DNA of 23,101 nt from the NCBI GenBank assembly GCA_023387235.1, contig JAEWIJ010000169.1, positions 1 to 23,101 of the forward strand, in the 5' to 3' direction. Positions within the stretch are counted from its first letter, which is position 1; each line of letters opens with the position of its first letter. The DNA is from Pseudomonadota bacterium (GTDB lineage: Bacteria > Pseudomonadota > Alphaproteobacteria > Rhizobiales > Hyphomicrobiaceae). Of this stretch, positions 15,576 to 22,466 are shown one piece after another. Below the pieces are notes generated by a model. The model did no database searches, was not told the DNA's origin, and worked only from the letters and a program-made list of their open reading frames with translations. Position numbers and translations under genes: made by a program.

Positions 15576-16250
15576 TTATCGTCTGAGATATGGGCAGAGC
15601 CTGCGCGGAACGCCGCCATATGGCTGATACGTGCCATCGCTCCAGCGGAAGGAGCGGAAGCGGTCGTCACAGCGCTCCCAGCGGTCGCGATAGTTGGCCT
15701 GCGAGTTGGCGACCGAGCCGCCGATGATCAGCGCCGCAATGCCACTCACGACAGCGGGGCCGACCCAGTCGCGGCGCCAATAGCGCCCGTAGTAACGCGG
15801 TCCGTACCAGCGGCGCCAGCTGCCGCCGCGGTAGTATCGGCGGCTTCCGCCACGCCAGCCGCGATAGTGACGAGCACCGCGCCATGCACGGCCGCGATAG
15901 AAGCGTCCGCCACGCCACGCCCGGCCACCACGGAACGAACGCCCGCGGAAACCGCGGCCACCGCGAAACGAGCGCCCGCCTCGGAACGATCGCCCGCGGA
16001 AGGATCGCCCACCTCGGAACGATCGTCCACCGCGGAAGCTGCGCCGCCCGCGCCGCTGCACCTGCTCGACATTACTCTCCGAGAGCTTCTGGCCGCCCGA
16101 CGCCATGGTCCCGAGGGCGGATGCATTGATGACCGCGCTCGGTTTGGGAATGTTCGACGGTGCCGGTGCCACCGCCGCCGAGGCCGGCGCGCTCGACAGC
16201 GCACCTAACCCGATCGCCATCGCGGCGATCCTCAATGTCATGAAACGCAA
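15576..16250 (-). CDS. BA14K-family envelope protein with expanded RGG/SFRGG repeat region
   Basis: A 224-residue paralogue of the neighbouring BA14K protein. The signal peptide (1-26), the SNVEQV motif (59-64), the membrane-like helix WVGPAVVSGIAALIIGGSVA (162-181) and the C-terminal BA14K domain with two Cys align directly. Between SNVEQV and the helix sits about 95 residues of Arg/Gly/aromatic sequence: tandem SFRGG/SFRG units at 71-110, then AWRGG, FYRGR and HYRGW variants and a Tyr/Trp/Arg-rich end. The start is TTG at 16250, five bases after AAGGAGAG. The in-frame ATG at 16241 is 14 bases away, and the paralogue starts at the same alignment position with GTG. The upstream promoter fits EcfG exactly. 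Envelope location is inferred. Confidence 0.87.
   Translation of the reverse strand: MRFMTLRIAAMAIGLGALSSAPASAAVAPAPSNIPKPSAVINASALGTMASGGQKLSESNVEQVQRRGRRSFRGGRSFRGGRSFRGRSFRGGRSFRGGRGFRGRSFRGGRAWRGGRFYRGRAWRGARHYRGWRGGSRRYYRGGSWRRWYGPRYYGRYWRRDWVGPAVVSGIAALIIGGSVANSQANYRDRWERCDDRFRSFRWSDGTYQPYGGVPRRLCPYLRR
15909..16046 (-). repeat. In-frame RGG/SFRGG codon repeat array
   Basis: About eight degenerate 12-15-bp units encode SFRGGR, SFRGR and GFRGR, and then AWRGG, corresponding to residues 69-114 of the long BA14K protein. Degenerate Arg/Gly units continue to about 15771. Units differ at synonymous positions, so the array is not freshly copied. It accounts for most of the length difference from the short paralogue. 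Confidence 0.85.
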
Positions 16251-16322
16251 CAGTTCTCTCCTTTCTCACGTCTCTCGCAAACGCCTCCCGGCGGCGCATT
16301 GCGAACGGGTCCGTGAGGAGGG

Positions 16323-16347
16323 AACGACTGAGGCAGGCAGATGTTCC
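16323..16347 (-). promoter_or_regulatory. EcfG (general stress sigma) promoter of the long BA14K gene
   Basis: On the minus strand GGAAC (16347-16343), a 16-base spacer, then CGTT (16326-16323), an exact match to the EcfG consensus GGAAC-N16/17-CGTT. It sits in the gap between the first SnoaL-like gene and the BA14K gene, 73 bp before the TTG start, leaving a leader of roughly 65 nt. Confidence 0.78.
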
Positions 16348-16376
16348 GGATTTGGAGGAATGCGGCGCAGCCTGAT

Positions 16377-16832
16377 CTAGCCGCTTGCGCGTGGGCTCAA
16401 GTTCTGCGCGCCGTACCCTGCATGTGACACGAGGCGCTCGAAGGCCTCGATATACGGCGCATCATGGTTCTCCTCGACGCGCACGATGAGGCCCTGCCGG
16501 AACCAGTAGCGAAAGCGCAGCCGCTCACAGAGTCGCTCACCGGTTTTCTTATGCGTCTTGTGCGTGATCGCGACCGCACGACTGAATGCCGGCTCGTGCA
16601 CATAGCTCTCGATCTCGAACTTATCGACATAGAACGCGTCGAGCACGAGTTGCAGGCGCAGGCGCAAGTCCTCCTTGCCGTAAGAGCTCGCGGCATACGG
16701 CACCGCAAAGCCATCGACATTGATGAGGTGGAGGACATCCTCGTGAAAAAGCTGCATGACGCCGTCCAGATCGCCGGCGGCCCAGCGTTCATGAACGAGG
16801 TGGAAGGCGACACGTTCTTCGTCGAGGGTCAT
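16377..16832 (-). CDS. SnoaL/NTF2-like protein, paralogue 1 of 3
   Basis: A 151-residue cytoplasmic protein with the alpha-plus-beta cone fold of the NTF2-like superfamily: an opening helix ending in HERWAAGDLDGVMQLFHEDVLHLINVDG, then VPYAAS, a GKEDLRLRLQ helix, and beta strands closing with RFRYWFRQGLIVRVEENHD. Members include polyketide cyclases and limonene-epoxide hydrolase-like enzymes, but many have no known activity, and I cannot assign catalytic residues here. It shares the N-V-D-G-x-A-V-P and GKED-x-R-x-RL motifs with the next two genes. The start at 16832 is supported by alignment with paralogue 2, including 26 of 34 upstream bases. Confidence 0.82.
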   Translation of the reverse strand: MTLDEERVAFHLVHERWAAGDLDGVMQLFHEDVLHLINVDGFAVPYAASSYGKEDLRLRLQLVLDAFYVDKFEIESYVHEPAFSRAVAITHKTHKKTGERLCERLRFRYWFRQGLIVRVEENHDAPYIEAFERLVSHAGYGAQNLSPRASG

Positions 16833-16844
16833 GGAAAGGGCGGA

Positions 16845-16878
16845 GCCATATTGCGGTGCAGTAGATTTTAGCTGCGAG
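16845..16878 (-). promoter_or_regulatory. Upstream element shared with SnoaL-like paralogue 2
   Basis: This 34-bp block matches 17399-17432 at 26 positions and lies 13 bp before the start codon, against 14 bp in the other gene. Its core TGCGGTGCA is an inverted repeat (TGC-N3-GCA), flanked by an AT-rich stretch that could be part of a promoter. It may be an operator or only a trace of gene duplication. Confidence 0.45.
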
Positions 16879-16944
16879 AGCGTTCAAGGGAAAGGGGCGC
16901 TGACGAACCAGTCACATGGCGGCAGTGGCATGGTCGCACATCGC

Positions 16945-17385
16945 TCAGGCGCTCCGGGCCGCATTCTCCATGTGGAATACAAACCGCTGAAAAGCCTCGA
17001 CATACTGGGCGTCGAGATGCTCCTCCGCCCGCACGATGCGGCCACCGTCGACACAATATCGCAAGCGCAGCCGCACGCAGAGACGCTCCCCGGTCGCCCT
17101 GTGCCTGTTCTCGACGATCACCAGCGCCCGGGTGTGATCGGCTTCATGCACGATGCTCGCGACCTCGAATCTCTCCTCGTGAAATATGCGCTTGATGAGC
17201 TCGAGGCGCTGGCGCAGGTCCTCCTTGCCGAGCGTGCTCGCGACGAACGGCACCGCGAGGCCATCGACGTTTACGAGATAGAGAATGTCCTCTGAGAACT
17301 GCGCCAGCGCGCCTTCGAGGTCGCCGGCAGCCCAGCATTCGAGGGCCCGCTCGACGGGGGCGCGATCCTGGAAAAGAGAGGACAT
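16945..17385 (-). CDS. SnoaL/NTF2-like protein, paralogue 2 of 3
   Basis: A 146-residue NTF2-like protein, similar along its length to both neighbours: ECWAAGDLEGALAQFSEDILYLVNVDGLAVP, GKEDLRQRLELIK, LRLRYCVDGGRIVRAEEHLDAQYVEAFQRFVFH. The sequence from QYVEAFQRFVFH onward is closest to paralogue 3. Function is unknown; a small-molecule binding or isomerase-like role would fit the fold. I prefer the ATG at 17385 over the in-frame ATG at 17403, because the matching upstream ATG of paralogue 1 is out of frame. No Shine-Dalgarno is evident for either. The 112-bp gap to paralogue 1 leaves room for separate promoters. Confidence 0.8.
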   Translation of the reverse strand: MSSLFQDRAPVERALECWAAGDLEGALAQFSEDILYLVNVDGLAVPFVASTLGKEDLRQRLELIKRIFHEERFEVASIVHEADHTRALVIVENRHRATGERLCVRLRLRYCVDGGRIVRAEEHLDAQYVEAFQRFVFHMENAARSA

Positions 17386-17398
17386 GGTTGGGGGAAGT

Positions 17399-17432
17399 GC
17401 CATGCTGCGGTGCAATATACTGTAGCTGTGCG
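17399..17432 (-). promoter_or_regulatory. Upstream element shared with SnoaL-like paralogue 1
   Basis: The counterpart of 16845-16878. On the minus strand it includes ACAGTATATTGCACCGCA, where TATATT is a possible -10 hexamer and TGCACCGCA carries the TGC-N3-GCA repeat. Paralogue 3 has no clear copy upstream. Confidence 0.45.
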
Positions 17433-17452
17433 GGGTGCCGAAAGCCAATCGC

Positions 17453-17890
17453 CTAGAGGCCACGGACCGTGTTTTCGATATGGAAGACGAACCGCTGGAA
17501 GGCCTCGACATAAGCGGCATCGTGATGCTCATCCATGCGCTCGATCAAACCGTCCCTGAACCACACGCGAAAGCGGACGCGGACATGCAGCTGCTCCTTG
17601 GTTTTGTGATGCGTGTAGTGGCCGACGACGACCGAGCGCAGGCATTCGCCCTCCTCCACGATGCTCTCGGGCACGAACTTGTCGACGGTAAAGGTGTCGA
17701 GCAGGAGCTGCAGGCGCTGGCGGACATCCTCCTTGCCGAGCGCACTGGAGGCATAGGGCACGGCAAGACCATCGACATTCACGTTGTAGAGAATGTCGTC
17801 CGTGAGGAGCTCCAGAAAGCTCTCGAGATCGCTCGCCGCCCAGCGGACGTGCGCCTCTTCGAACGCGGCGTGGTCGGCGGATGTGGGCAT
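17453..17890 (-). CDS. SnoaL/NTF2-like protein, paralogue 3 of 3
   Basis: A 145-residue NTF2-like protein: VRWAASDLESFLELLTDDILYNVNVDGLAVPYASSALGKEDVRQRLQLL at the front, then VRVRFRVWFRDGLIERMDEHHDAAYVEAFQRFVFH at the end. It is most like paralogue 2 in its last 20 residues and like paralogue 1 in the FRxWFRxGLI strand. I chose the ATG at 17890; a TTG three codons upstream is less likely. The leader contains a short hairpin at 17906-17920 (CTGGAC/GTCCAG). It is the first gene of the triplet in transcription order, 67 bp ahead of paralogue 2. A ligand-binding or stress role is possible but unproven. Confidence 0.82.
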   Translation of the reverse strand: MPTSADHAAFEEAHVRWAASDLESFLELLTDDILYNVNVDGLAVPYASSALGKEDVRQRLQLLLDTFTVDKFVPESIVEEGECLRSVVVGHYTHHKTKEQLHVRVRFRVWFRDGLIERMDEHHDAAYVEAFQRFVFHIENTVRGL

Positions 17891-18032
17891 GCGGACCAAT
17901 GCGACCTGGACGATGTCCAGACATTACCAATCCGTGGGCGGAGGGGGAAGGTGGTACATCAGTCAAATGAGGCGTACGAAAGCGGCCCGCGGACCATTCG
18001 CTTAGGAAAATATTGCTAATCGGCGCCGCGCC

Positions 18033-19280
18033 CTATGACGTCACGAGCTTGGCGTAGTCGATCGGCTGCAGGCGATCGAGCCTCGCCGTGACGGGCGGCA
18101 TCGCGTACTTGAGGCCCGACGCGCAGTTGAAAAGCACGCAGCGATCCTCAGGTCCGATCCGTCCCTGCCGAAGCGCCTTGCGATACGCGACGAACGTCGC
18201 CGCACCCTCGGGACAGAGATGCACGCCATCGCGCGCCGCCATCTCCATGCGCGCCGGCTCGACCTCATCGTCCTCGATGGTGATCGCAAAGCCGTTGCTC
18301 TCCTTCAGCACGCGCAGGATCATGAAATCGCCGATCGTCCACGGCACGCGCAGGCCCGGCACGTTCGTATGCCCACCGACCACCGGCTCCGCCGTCTCGC
18401 GCCCCGCCTCGAACGCGCGCGCGATCGGCCCGCATGTCGCCGCCTGCACCGCCACCATCCGCGGCCGCTTAGGCCCGATCCAGCCGATCGCTTCCATCTC
18501 CGCGAATGCCTTCCACATGCCGATGAGGCCCGTGCCCCCGCCCGTCGGGTAGAAGATGACATCCGGCAATTCCCACCCGAGCTGCTCGGCCAGTTCCAGC
18601 CCCATGGTCTTCTTGCCCTCGACCCGATAGGGCTCCTTGAGCGTCGAGAGAGAGAACCAGCCCGCCGCCTCCTTGCCGTTCTCGACGATCGGCCCGATCT
18701 CCGTGATGTTGCCGTTGACGCGGAACACGCGCGCGCCCTGCAGCGCGATCTCGGAGATCGTCGTCTCCGGCGCGTCATCGGGGCAGAACACGAACGCCTC
18801 GATGCCCGCGCGGCTGCAGTACGCCGCGAGCGCCGCGCCCGCATTTCCGGCCGTCGGCATGGCAATTCGGGAGACGCCGAACTCCTTGGCCTTCGACACC
18901 GCGACGCAGAGCCCCCGCGCCTTGAACGATCCCGTCGGCAGGCGCCCCTCGTCCTTGACCAGCAGATCGCCGCGCCCGCCCGACGCGCGCGCACTCTCCG
19001 GCGCGCTGATCAGGGGCGTCGTCATCTCGCCGAGCGACACGATGTTGGCGGCATCGCGCACGGGCAGCAGCTCGCGGTGCCGCCACATGTCGGGGGCGCG
19101 ATCGGCGAGCGCGGAGCGCGGCAGCGCGCGGGCCAGCGTTGGGAGGTCATAGCGGACGTAGAGCGGCTTTCCCGCACGTGAGAGCCCGTGCAGCCGATCC
19201 GCCTCATGGCGCTCGCCCGTCGCCGCGCATTCGAGGTGGGTGACGAAAGATGGGCGGGCGCCGGTGGTGTTGTCGCGCAT
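18033..19280 (-). CDS. Threonine synthase-family PLP enzyme
   Basis: A 415-residue fold-type II PLP enzyme. The cofactor lysine is K120 in LPTGSFKARG, and the phosphate-binding loop is YPTGGGTGLIGMW near residue 247. The TAGNAGAALAAYC segment, which contacts substrate and cofactor, is intact. The N-terminal part (SFVTHLECAATGERH) resembles the short zinc-ribbon-like start of the plant/archaeal-type threonine synthase group, but has only one of the cysteines. Threonine synthase converts O-phosphohomoserine to threonine. Related enzymes include threonine dehydratase and diaminopropionate lyase, and no threonine-pathway gene lies nearby, so the exact reaction is open. The start ATG follows GGGGAG by about seven bases. 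Confidence 0.87.
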   Translation of the reverse strand: MRDNTTGARPSFVTHLECAATGERHEADRLHGLSRAGKPLYVRYDLPTLARALPRSALADRAPDMWRHRELLPVRDAANIVSLGEMTTPLISAPESARASGGRGDLLVKDEGRLPTGSFKARGLCVAVSKAKEFGVSRIAMPTAGNAGAALAAYCSRAGIEAFVFCPDDAPETTISEIALQGARVFRVNGNITEIGPIVENGKEAAGWFSLSTLKEPYRVEGKKTMGLELAEQLGWELPDVIFYPTGGGTGLIGMWKAFAEMEAIGWIGPKRPRMVAVQAATCGPIARAFEAGRETAEPVVGGHTNVPGLRVPWTIGDFMILRVLKESNGFAITIEDDEVEPARMEMAARDGVHLCPEGAATFVAYRKALRQGRIGPEDRCVLFNCASGLKYAMPPVTARLDRLQPIDYAKLVTS

Positions 19281-19478
19281 TAGGGCTCCCCGGGTGGCGT
19301 CCGGTCGCTGCTGCCGGATGGCGAAGGGCGGATTGGTGCCAGATGCCGTGCACGTTGGATTGGAGCATTAACCTAGGTGACGCGTAAAGCGGTTTAGGCT
19401 CCAGTGTCGGCAATGACCTTAAGCCTTCCTAAAGATGAAAAAAGATACATGCGAATGGCAGTTTGGAGGGGTCATCAC

Positions 19479-20528
19479 ATGTATTTCGTCTGGCGACTTT
19501 TCTTTATCTTGGCGTTGGCGGCGAACGGCCTCAGTCCCGCCGCGGCCGAATTCAACTCGGCCCGCTACGACCTCCAGCGATCACCCGAATGGGCAGCAAT
19601 CGATCTCGCCCTCCGGAAAGCCTGGTACGCGAACGACATCCACAGCCTAGAACGGGTTCTTGCTGCGCCAGCGACTCGAACGACGGCACTTGGCGAGCCG
19701 GAATTCGATCTGGCATTCCATACGCTCGAAGCAATCATAGCGACGGGCCCATACGAGCATCCCGCGGTCGCAACCGACACTGCCGATCGTCTTCGACATT
19801 GGCGCGCCGCATTTCCAGTCTCATCGCTACCCGACATCGTCGAGGCGATGCACCTCTTGCATCATGCTTATAGATACGACATCAACCATCCACGCCAGCG
19901 CGGATCGACCGCGGGCTTCAATCCTGCTCAGAGTGCGCGGCGCGAGGCTCGCGTGCTGATCGATCGGGCGGCTAAGCATCCGGTTGTCACACCGTACTGG
20001 CACGCCCTATCCATCCGCACAGCCATCGCTGATCACGAACCGTTCGAAGCCTTGCTCGATCGCGCAATCGCCGCGCGCTCTGCATCGCCGGCCTACTTCG
20101 AGCCGCACCGGCTCTTGCTGACCCATCTCATTGTGAGCGAGCGCTGGCACCCGATCAATATCGAAACTCTTGTCCTCACGTTGGCAACTTACAACGACGG
20201 CAAGATCGACTCCGCGATGTACGCGCGAGCGTACGTGCATCTTTTTGACACGCATTTCCACACTGCACTGTTCGACCGCATGCCTGCCAGGTGGGAACGC
20301 CTGCGCGCCGGCTTGGCGACGCTCACAGAACAGAGTCCAGCGCCATGGCTGTTGAATACACGCGCCGCCATCGCCTGCCTTGCCGGCGACCGTGACGAAA
20401 CTCAGGCAACGTTCAGCAGAATTGCATCATCTATCGAGCAGAAGCTTTGGCGAATGCCACGCTTTTACGAGGAATGCCGAACCTGGGCTACCGAGCCGCG
20501 CGAGCCGCGAGAGAGGGGGCCACTATGA
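19479..20528 (+). CDS. Secreted DUF4034-like helical protein A
   Basis: A 349-residue protein with a signal peptide (MYFVWRLFFILALAANGLSPAAA) and no further membrane segment. The mature part is helical and TPR-like: RKAWYANDIHSLERVLAA, a central PYWHALSIRTAIADHEPFEALLDRAIA, and a C-terminal AAIACLAGDRDETQATFSRI with EECRTWA. The layout parallels the next gene and the DUF4034 family, but similarity is low and the family call is tentative. In-frame starts exist upstream (19404 GTG, 19413, 19449, 19455). I chose the ATG at 19479, since GGAGG is nine bases before it and the signal peptide starts there. By eye the gene is less GC-rich than the neighbouring housekeeping genes. Its stop overlaps the next start (ATGA). 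Confidence 0.75.
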   Translation: MYFVWRLFFILALAANGLSPAAAEFNSARYDLQRSPEWAAIDLALRKAWYANDIHSLERVLAAPATRTTALGEPEFDLAFHTLEAIIATGPYEHPAVATDTADRLRHWRAAFPVSSLPDIVEAMHLLHHAYRYDINHPRQRGSTAGFNPAQSARREARVLIDRAAKHPVVTPYWHALSIRTAIADHEPFEALLDRAIAARSASPAYFEPHRLLLTHLIVSERWHPINIETLVLTLATYNDGKIDSAMYARAYVHLFDTHFHTALFDRMPARWERLRAGLATLTEQSPAPWLLNTRAAIACLAGDRDETQATFSRIASSIEQKLWRMPRFYEECRTWATEPREPRERGPL

Positions 20529-21631
20529 ATGCCTCCGCCAGTGCTTTCCGAGCGAACATCTGCAAGTTGGCAACTGCCGCCGCTCTAGTAATCGCCGCTG
20601 CGGTCGCCGGAAGTGCCGGTGCCCGAGCCGCACCCGCACAGGAGGATGACGAGAGCAAGCTCGAGGAGTTGCAGTCACACGTACATTTCGCCTGGCAGAA
20701 ACAGGAATTCTCCAAGCTCGACGAGTGGGCGAAGGAGTACGGGACTAAGACACTTCGCTCGCCGAGTGGCCTCACCTACCTTTCATCCTTCTACGCCGGC
20801 TTTACGCAAGTCTTTTCCGGGCGTCATGCTGAGATGGCCGTCAAGATGTGGGCGGCAACACTCGACGCCTGGACGAAAGCCGCGCCACGATCGGCCACAC
20901 CGCACGTCGCCACTGCCGAGATCTTGCTCACGCGGGCCGCGCAAGCACGCGGATCGGGGTTTGCCGACACGGTCTTTCAAGAGAATTGGAACAAGTTCTA
21001 CGCTCTTGTGATGGAGGCAAAGGACCATCTGGACGCCCATCGAGAGGTCGCAGAGCATGATCCGCATTTTTGGGTTGTGCTGGCGAGGACGGAATTCCTT
21101 CTCGATGGCGACCACGCCAAACTACTCGCAACGCTCAGGCAAGGCCTCGCGAAGTATCCGCGCTATTACACGCCGTACTACACTGGTGCGCACTACTTGG
21201 AACCGAAGTGGGGCGCCTCACCTCAGGCCTACTACGCCTGGCTCGATGAGGCCGTACGTAACACTGCCCCCAGCGACGGAACCGGCATCTTGGCGCGCCT
21301 CTACCTCTACACCGATGGTGGGCCGCTGAAATATGCGGAGATCGATAACAAGGGCCCGCTGTGGGAACCGATGCGACAAGCCATGAAGGATGAGTTGCGC
21401 GCCTTCCCCCACTGGCAGAATGTTCAAAAGTTCGCAAAGCTTGCTTGCCACGCTCGCGACGTAGAAGAGGTCAGTCGCCAGCTCGCGCAGCTCTCGTCCC
21501 TCTTGAACGGCAGCTTTCCTCCGGGTGTCCCACCCGAGGAATACTGCAACTGGCAACCGGCGGCGAAATCTCGGGTCATCAGACCTAGGCCTCACGATCT
21601 GCCACAACGACCGCGGCAGATCAGTCAATGA
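20525..21631 (+). CDS. Secreted DUF4034-family protein B
   Basis: A 368-residue exported protein with a signal peptide at about residues 1-38 (hydrophobic ATAAALVIAAAVAG, cleavage near ARA-AP). The mature helical part carries marks I associate with DUF4034: LEELQSHVHFAWQKQEFSKLDEWAKEY, the SPSGLTYLSSFYAGF segment, AQARGSGFADTV, then YPRYYTPYYTGAHYLEPKWG (near residue 220). The function of that family is unknown. The start ATG at 20525 overlaps the stop of gene A by four bases and follows GAGAGGGGG, so A and B are translated together. The repeated helical layout of A and B suggests old duplication and possibly a periplasmic pair. Confidence 0.8.
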   Translation: MNASASAFRANICKLATAAALVIAAAVAGSAGARAAPAQEDDESKLEELQSHVHFAWQKQEFSKLDEWAKEYGTKTLRSPSGLTYLSSFYAGFTQVFSGRHAEMAVKMWAATLDAWTKAAPRSATPHVATAEILLTRAAQARGSGFADTVFQENWNKFYALVMEAKDHLDAHREVAEHDPHFWVVLARTEFLLDGDHAKLLATLRQGLAKYPRYYTPYYTGAHYLEPKWGASPQAYYAWLDEAVRNTAPSDGTGILARLYLYTDGGPLKYAEIDNKGPLWEPMRQAMKDELRAFPHWQNVQKFAKLACHARDVEEVSRQLAQLSSLLNGSFPPGVPPEEYCNWQPAAKSRVIRPRPHDLPQRPRQISQ

Positions 21632-21685
21632 GCGTAGCGGCGAGGTGCGCGGGCGTGTCCTCCTCCTCGCTTCCCACCCACCACC

Positions 21686-21714
21686 TTGACCTCCTCCCCT
21701 CCCTCCTGTACACA
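21686..21714 (+). promoter_or_regulatory. Candidate sigma-70 promoter of rpsD
   Basis: CTTGACC gives a -35 of TTGACC at 21686-21691. After 17 pyrimidine-rich bases comes TACACA at 21709-21714, preceded by TG. The CTTGAC -35 is typical of alphaproteobacterial housekeeping promoters, while the -10 is weak. Transcription would start near 21721 and leave a leader of about 128 nt before rpsD. Confidence 0.5.
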
Positions 21715-21758
21715 GCGCCCACGTCGCGGGTCCTCACGGGCCCGCGCGCTGCTTTCGT

Positions 21759-21798
21759 GATGCGCGCCAGACGCGCATCTGTCGGCGGGTTAGCCCGC
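21759..21798 (+). promoter_or_regulatory. Two tandem hairpins in the rpsD leader
   Basis: GATGCGCG (21759-21766) pairs with CGCGCATC (21772-21779) in a perfect 8-bp stem with a 5-base loop. Six bases later GCGGG (21785-21789) pairs with CCCGC (21794-21798) across a 4-base loop. Both lie in the leader about 50-90 bases before the start codon. S4 autoregulates through mRNA leaders in other bacteria, so a regulatory role is possible here. Confidence 0.5.
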
Positions 21799-21848
21799 AG
21801 AGGAGAGAGCCGGATATCCCGTGAATAGCAAAAGACGGAACAGAACCA

Positions 21849-22466
21849 ATGACTAAGCGCATCCGCGCCAAGCACAAGATCGACCGCCGCCTCCAGGAGA
21901 ACGTCTGGGGCCGGTCCAAGAGCCCCCTCAACAAGCGCAACTCGCGCCCCGGCCAGCACGGCGAGCGCCGCGCGGGCAAGCTCTCCGACTTCGGCCAGCA
22001 GCTCAAGGCGAAGCAGAAGCTCAAGGGCTACTACGGCTCGATCACCGAGCGGCAGTTCCACCGCCTGTACGTGGAAGCCACCCGCCTCAAGGGCTCGACC
22101 TCCGAGCACCTGATCGGCCTGCTCGAGCGCCGCCTCGACGCCGTCGTCTACCGCGCCAAGTTCGTGCCGACCGTGTTCGCCGCCCGCCAGTTCGTGAGCC
22201 ACGGCCACGTGACGGTGAACGGCCGCCGCGTGACCATCCCGAGCTACCGCGTGAAGATCGGCGACACCATCGAGGTGCGCGAGAAGTCGCGCCAGCTCCC
22301 GCTCGTCCTCGAAGGTGTCAAGAGCGCCGAGCGCGACGTGCCGGACTACATCAGCGCCGATCACACCAAGTTCACCGCGAGCCTCGCCCGCGTGCCCGCG
22401 CTCGCCGATGTGCCCTATCCGGTGCACATGGAGCCGAACCTGGTGGTGGAATTTTATTCTCGTTAA
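21849..22466 (+). CDS. rpsD: 30S ribosomal protein S4
   Basis: A 205-residue primary 16S rRNA-binding protein of the small subunit that nucleates assembly of the 5' domain. The N-terminal part carries the family signature RLQENVWGRSKSPLNKRNSRPGQHG without the zinc-binding cysteines, so this is the Cys-free form. The S4 RNA-binding domain is at about residues 95-158 (LERRLDAVVYRAKFVPTVFAARQFVSHGHVTVNGRRV). The ending VPYPVHMEPNLVVEFYSR is complete. It stands alone, as in other alphaproteobacteria, not in the rpoA operon. It has a long leader with two hairpins, and a weak GGAA precedes the ATG. Confidence 0.98.
   Translation: MTKRIRAKHKIDRRLQENVWGRSKSPLNKRNSRPGQHGERRAGKLSDFGQQLKAKQKLKGYYGSITERQFHRLYVEATRLKGSTSEHLIGLLERRLDAVVYRAKFVPTVFAARQFVSHGHVTVNGRRVTIPSYRVKIGDTIEVREKSRQLPLVLEGVKSAERDVPDYISADHTKFTASLARVPALADVPYPVHMEPNLVVEFYSR

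Noticed and set aside
15771..16046. CRISPR-like or minisatellite array
   Set aside because: Units are in frame and continuous, encode Arg/Gly-aromatic repeats, and lack unique spacers of constant length.
17906..17920. CTGGAC/GTCCAG hairpin before SnoaL-like paralogue 3 as an attenuator
   Set aside because: Only six base pairs with a three-base loop and no U tract; too weak to call.
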